This document shows positions 4,137 through 5,461 of a stretch of DNA of 5,461 nt, one piece after another. Under the pieces are notes generated by a model, which did no database searches, had not been told where the DNA came from, and saw only the letters and a program-made list of their open reading frames with translations. The translations under genes and the position numbers were made by a program. The stretch is from Candidatus Mcinerneyibacteriota bacterium. Lineage in GTDB: Bacteria > Macinerneyibacteriota > Macinerneyibacteria > Macinerneyibacteriales > DSCS01. How positions within the stretch are numbered: the first letter of the stretch is position 1; the number at the start of each line of letters is the position of its first letter. The DNA lies in the NCBI GenBank assembly GCA_016937175.1, contig JAFGWL010000066.1, forward strand, positions 1 to 5,461, read 5' to 3'.

Positions 4137-5461
4137 CTACTTCAGCATGACCATTTTTTTCGTATACAGGTCTCCGTTGACAATGAGAACAGCATAGTAG
4201 ATACCGCTGGGACATTCATCCCCCCGGTTGTTTTTACCGTCCCAATGGGCCTGGTAATAACCGATGGCCTTCTCTTCGTTTACCAGCGTTGTGACCTTAC
4301 GGCCCCGGGCGTCATAGACCTCCAGTTTCACCCATCCGGCCTTTTCCACCTCATACGGGATATCCGTTTCCGGGTTGAAGGGGTTGGGATAATTCTGTTT
4401 GAGTCTGTTCCCCTCGACTTTGGGAATAAAACTGTATCCTGAATCCTGGTACAGCATATAGATCCCGCTTTCAGTCAGGATCAGTTCATCGGTACTCCAT
4501 GCCACAGGCTCCCAGAGAGCACCCTCTTTTCTGAGGAGAACGCCTGTAGAGCCCCAGGGATTGATGACCGAAGTCCTCTGGCCTTCCCGGCTGAAACGGA
4601 CCGCAAAGGTCTTTGACTCACCGGTCAACGGAGCCGGCGCCTCTTCAGGCTCGTAGAAAAAGGCTTCTACGGAGTCGATTCCCCTGATTGCTACTCCTGA
4701 AAAAGAGGTCGACACTCCGCTGTACAACTCACCCAGGGTGATGTGCATCACATTGTAGAGGACACTATTCAGGTATAATTCGATGGTATGACTTCCGTTG
4801 CTGAAAAGATAGGCATTAAAGGCGTCTCCGCTGACCCATTCAGCAGTATTCACCAGGCCTCCGGGTGCGCCATAATCTTCCATGAGATATGCGTTCACAC
4901 CCCCGTCGATGGTCAGGTAGGCATCGGAAACGTCATGATCCCCGGCCATGTAAGTGTAGACTTTGGCATGCCCCCAGATGACATCATTGGGGATGACATA
5001 GGGGTCCACACCCGAGATCATGGCCGTGACCGTATTGGAAAAATCAGAGCCGGACGATGTATTGACTCCTCTGACTCTGAAATCCCATGTCCCGATACTG
5101 TCAAAGGAGACCGTCAGGCTCGTCACATCGGGACCAGCCGTCTCGGCCAAAGTGTTCCAGAGTCCTGATGCATTGACAGCATACTGGACTTCAAACTTAT
5201 CTTCATTGCCGGAATTGTCCGTCCAGGCAAATTCAATTTCCGCTGCAGCAGGATCGAAGGAGGCCGTCAACCCTGTGGGGGCCGTGATGGGATCCACAAG
5301 ATTCAAGCTGCGTGCATCACTCCACTCCCCGTAGCTGAATACCAGGCTCTCTCCCCGGACACGCCAGTAGTACTCTCCGGCGGGAATCGAGCTTTCGATC
5401 CGGCTGGTGGAAGAGATGTCTTCGGCATCAACGACCACATCAGTGGCAAAGGTCGCGTCGC
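4137..5461 (-). CDS. Secreted surface protein with FN3/Ig-like domains and a type IX-type C-terminal sorting domain (5' end outside window)
   Basis: The frame is open to the window edge. About 440 codons are present, and the true start and any signal peptide lie beyond 5461. The GTG at 5438 is internal: the frame continues upstream through the same FN3-like domain. Numbering from that codon, residues 1-48 are the end of one fibronectin-III/Ig-like domain ('EYYWRVRG', 'YGEWSDARSL'). Residues 52-142 are a second FN3-like domain ('APTGLTASF', 'DFRVRGVN'). Residues 145-345 are a beta-rich region I do not recognise. Residues 349-433 are a FlgD/Ig-like sorting domain with 'NYPNPFNPETDIPY', 'VYDARGRKV', 'HWDGKNNRG', 'SGIYYAVL' and a Lys-rich end. 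In Bacteroidota such a C-terminal domain directs the protein through the type IX system and is cleaved at the outer membrane. Several candidate phyla carry the domain without a proven system. A terminator follows the TAG stop. No functional link to the genes on its left is evident. Confidence 0.88.
   Translation of the reverse strand, partial: DATFATDVVVDAEDISSTSRIESSIPAGEYYWRVRGESLVFSYGEWSDARSLNLVDPITAPTGLTASFDPAAAEIEFAWTDNSGNEDKFEVQYAVNASGLWNTLAETAGPDVTSLTVSFDSIGTWDFRVRGVNTSSGSDFSNTVTAMISGVDPYVIPNDVIWGHAKVYTYMAGDHDVSDAYLTIDGGVNAYLMEDYGAPGGLVNTAEWVSGDAFNAYLFSNGSHTIELYLNSVLYNVMHITLGELYSGVSTSFSGVAIRGIDSVEAFFYEPEEAPAPLTGESKTFAVRFSREGQRTSVINPWGSTGVLLRKEGALWEPVAWSTDELILTESGIYMLYQDSGYSFIPKVEGNRLKQNYPNPFNPETDIPYEVEKAGWVKLEVYDARGRKVTTLVNEEKAIGYYQAHWDGKNNRGDECPSGIYYAVLIVNGDLYTKKMVMLK

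Noticed and set aside
4788-5334. Overlapping plus-strand open frames inside the surface-protein gene
   Set aside because: They are antisense to FN3-like and beta-rich coding sequence with convincing motifs and have no recognisable protein features.
4137-5438. GTG at 5438 as the start of the surface-protein gene
   Set aside because: The frame stays open to the window edge and the residues before the GTG continue the same FN3-like domain, so the gene is truncated by the window and does not start there.

Overview
The window is a bacterial chromosomal segment with five protein-coding genes, one of them cut by the right edge, and no RNA gene, CRISPR array or intact mobile element. The best clue to the organism is the gene at the right end. 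Its product ends in a 'NYPNPFNPET' FlgD/Ig-like sorting domain of the type used for type IX secretion. Such domains are common in the FCB superphylum (Bacteroidota relatives, Marinimicrobia, Cloacimonadota, KSB1 and similar candidate phyla). I cannot fix the phylum from this window. Ribosome binding sites are almost absent, which would fit such a lineage.

Layout. Positions 1-359 hold no gene but several inverted repeats. Next comes a NusG-paralog antiterminator of the LoaP kind (360-890, +). It overlaps tail-to-tail by 17 nt with a GT4 glycosyltransferase (874-1977, -). That gene is divergent, across 83 nt, from a RimK-like ATP-grasp protein (2061-3209, +). The ATP-grasp gene overlaps tail-to-tail by 44 nt with a shorter, degenerate ATP-grasp paralog (3166-4005, -). 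A 131-nt gap with a strong promoter and a clear rho-independent terminator separates it from the sorted surface protein (4137 to beyond 5461, -).

How the genes may work together (inference). A LoaP-type regulator, a glycosyltransferase and two ATP-grasp proteins side by side resemble the edge of a surface-glycan or secondary-metabolite locus. A sugar could be transferred and an amino acid or small acid ligated to the product. LoaP proteins normally act on a long operon in cis, but here the first four genes are single units on alternating strands. If this is a system, its regulator must act in trans, or on antisense read-through, or on genes outside the window.

The most unusual signals are two. 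Three of the five genes share one promoter geometry (-35, 16 nt, -10, 6 nt, ATG) that predicts leaderless mRNAs. In addition, two diverged ATP-grasp paralogs encode their C-termini on opposite strands of the same 44 bp.
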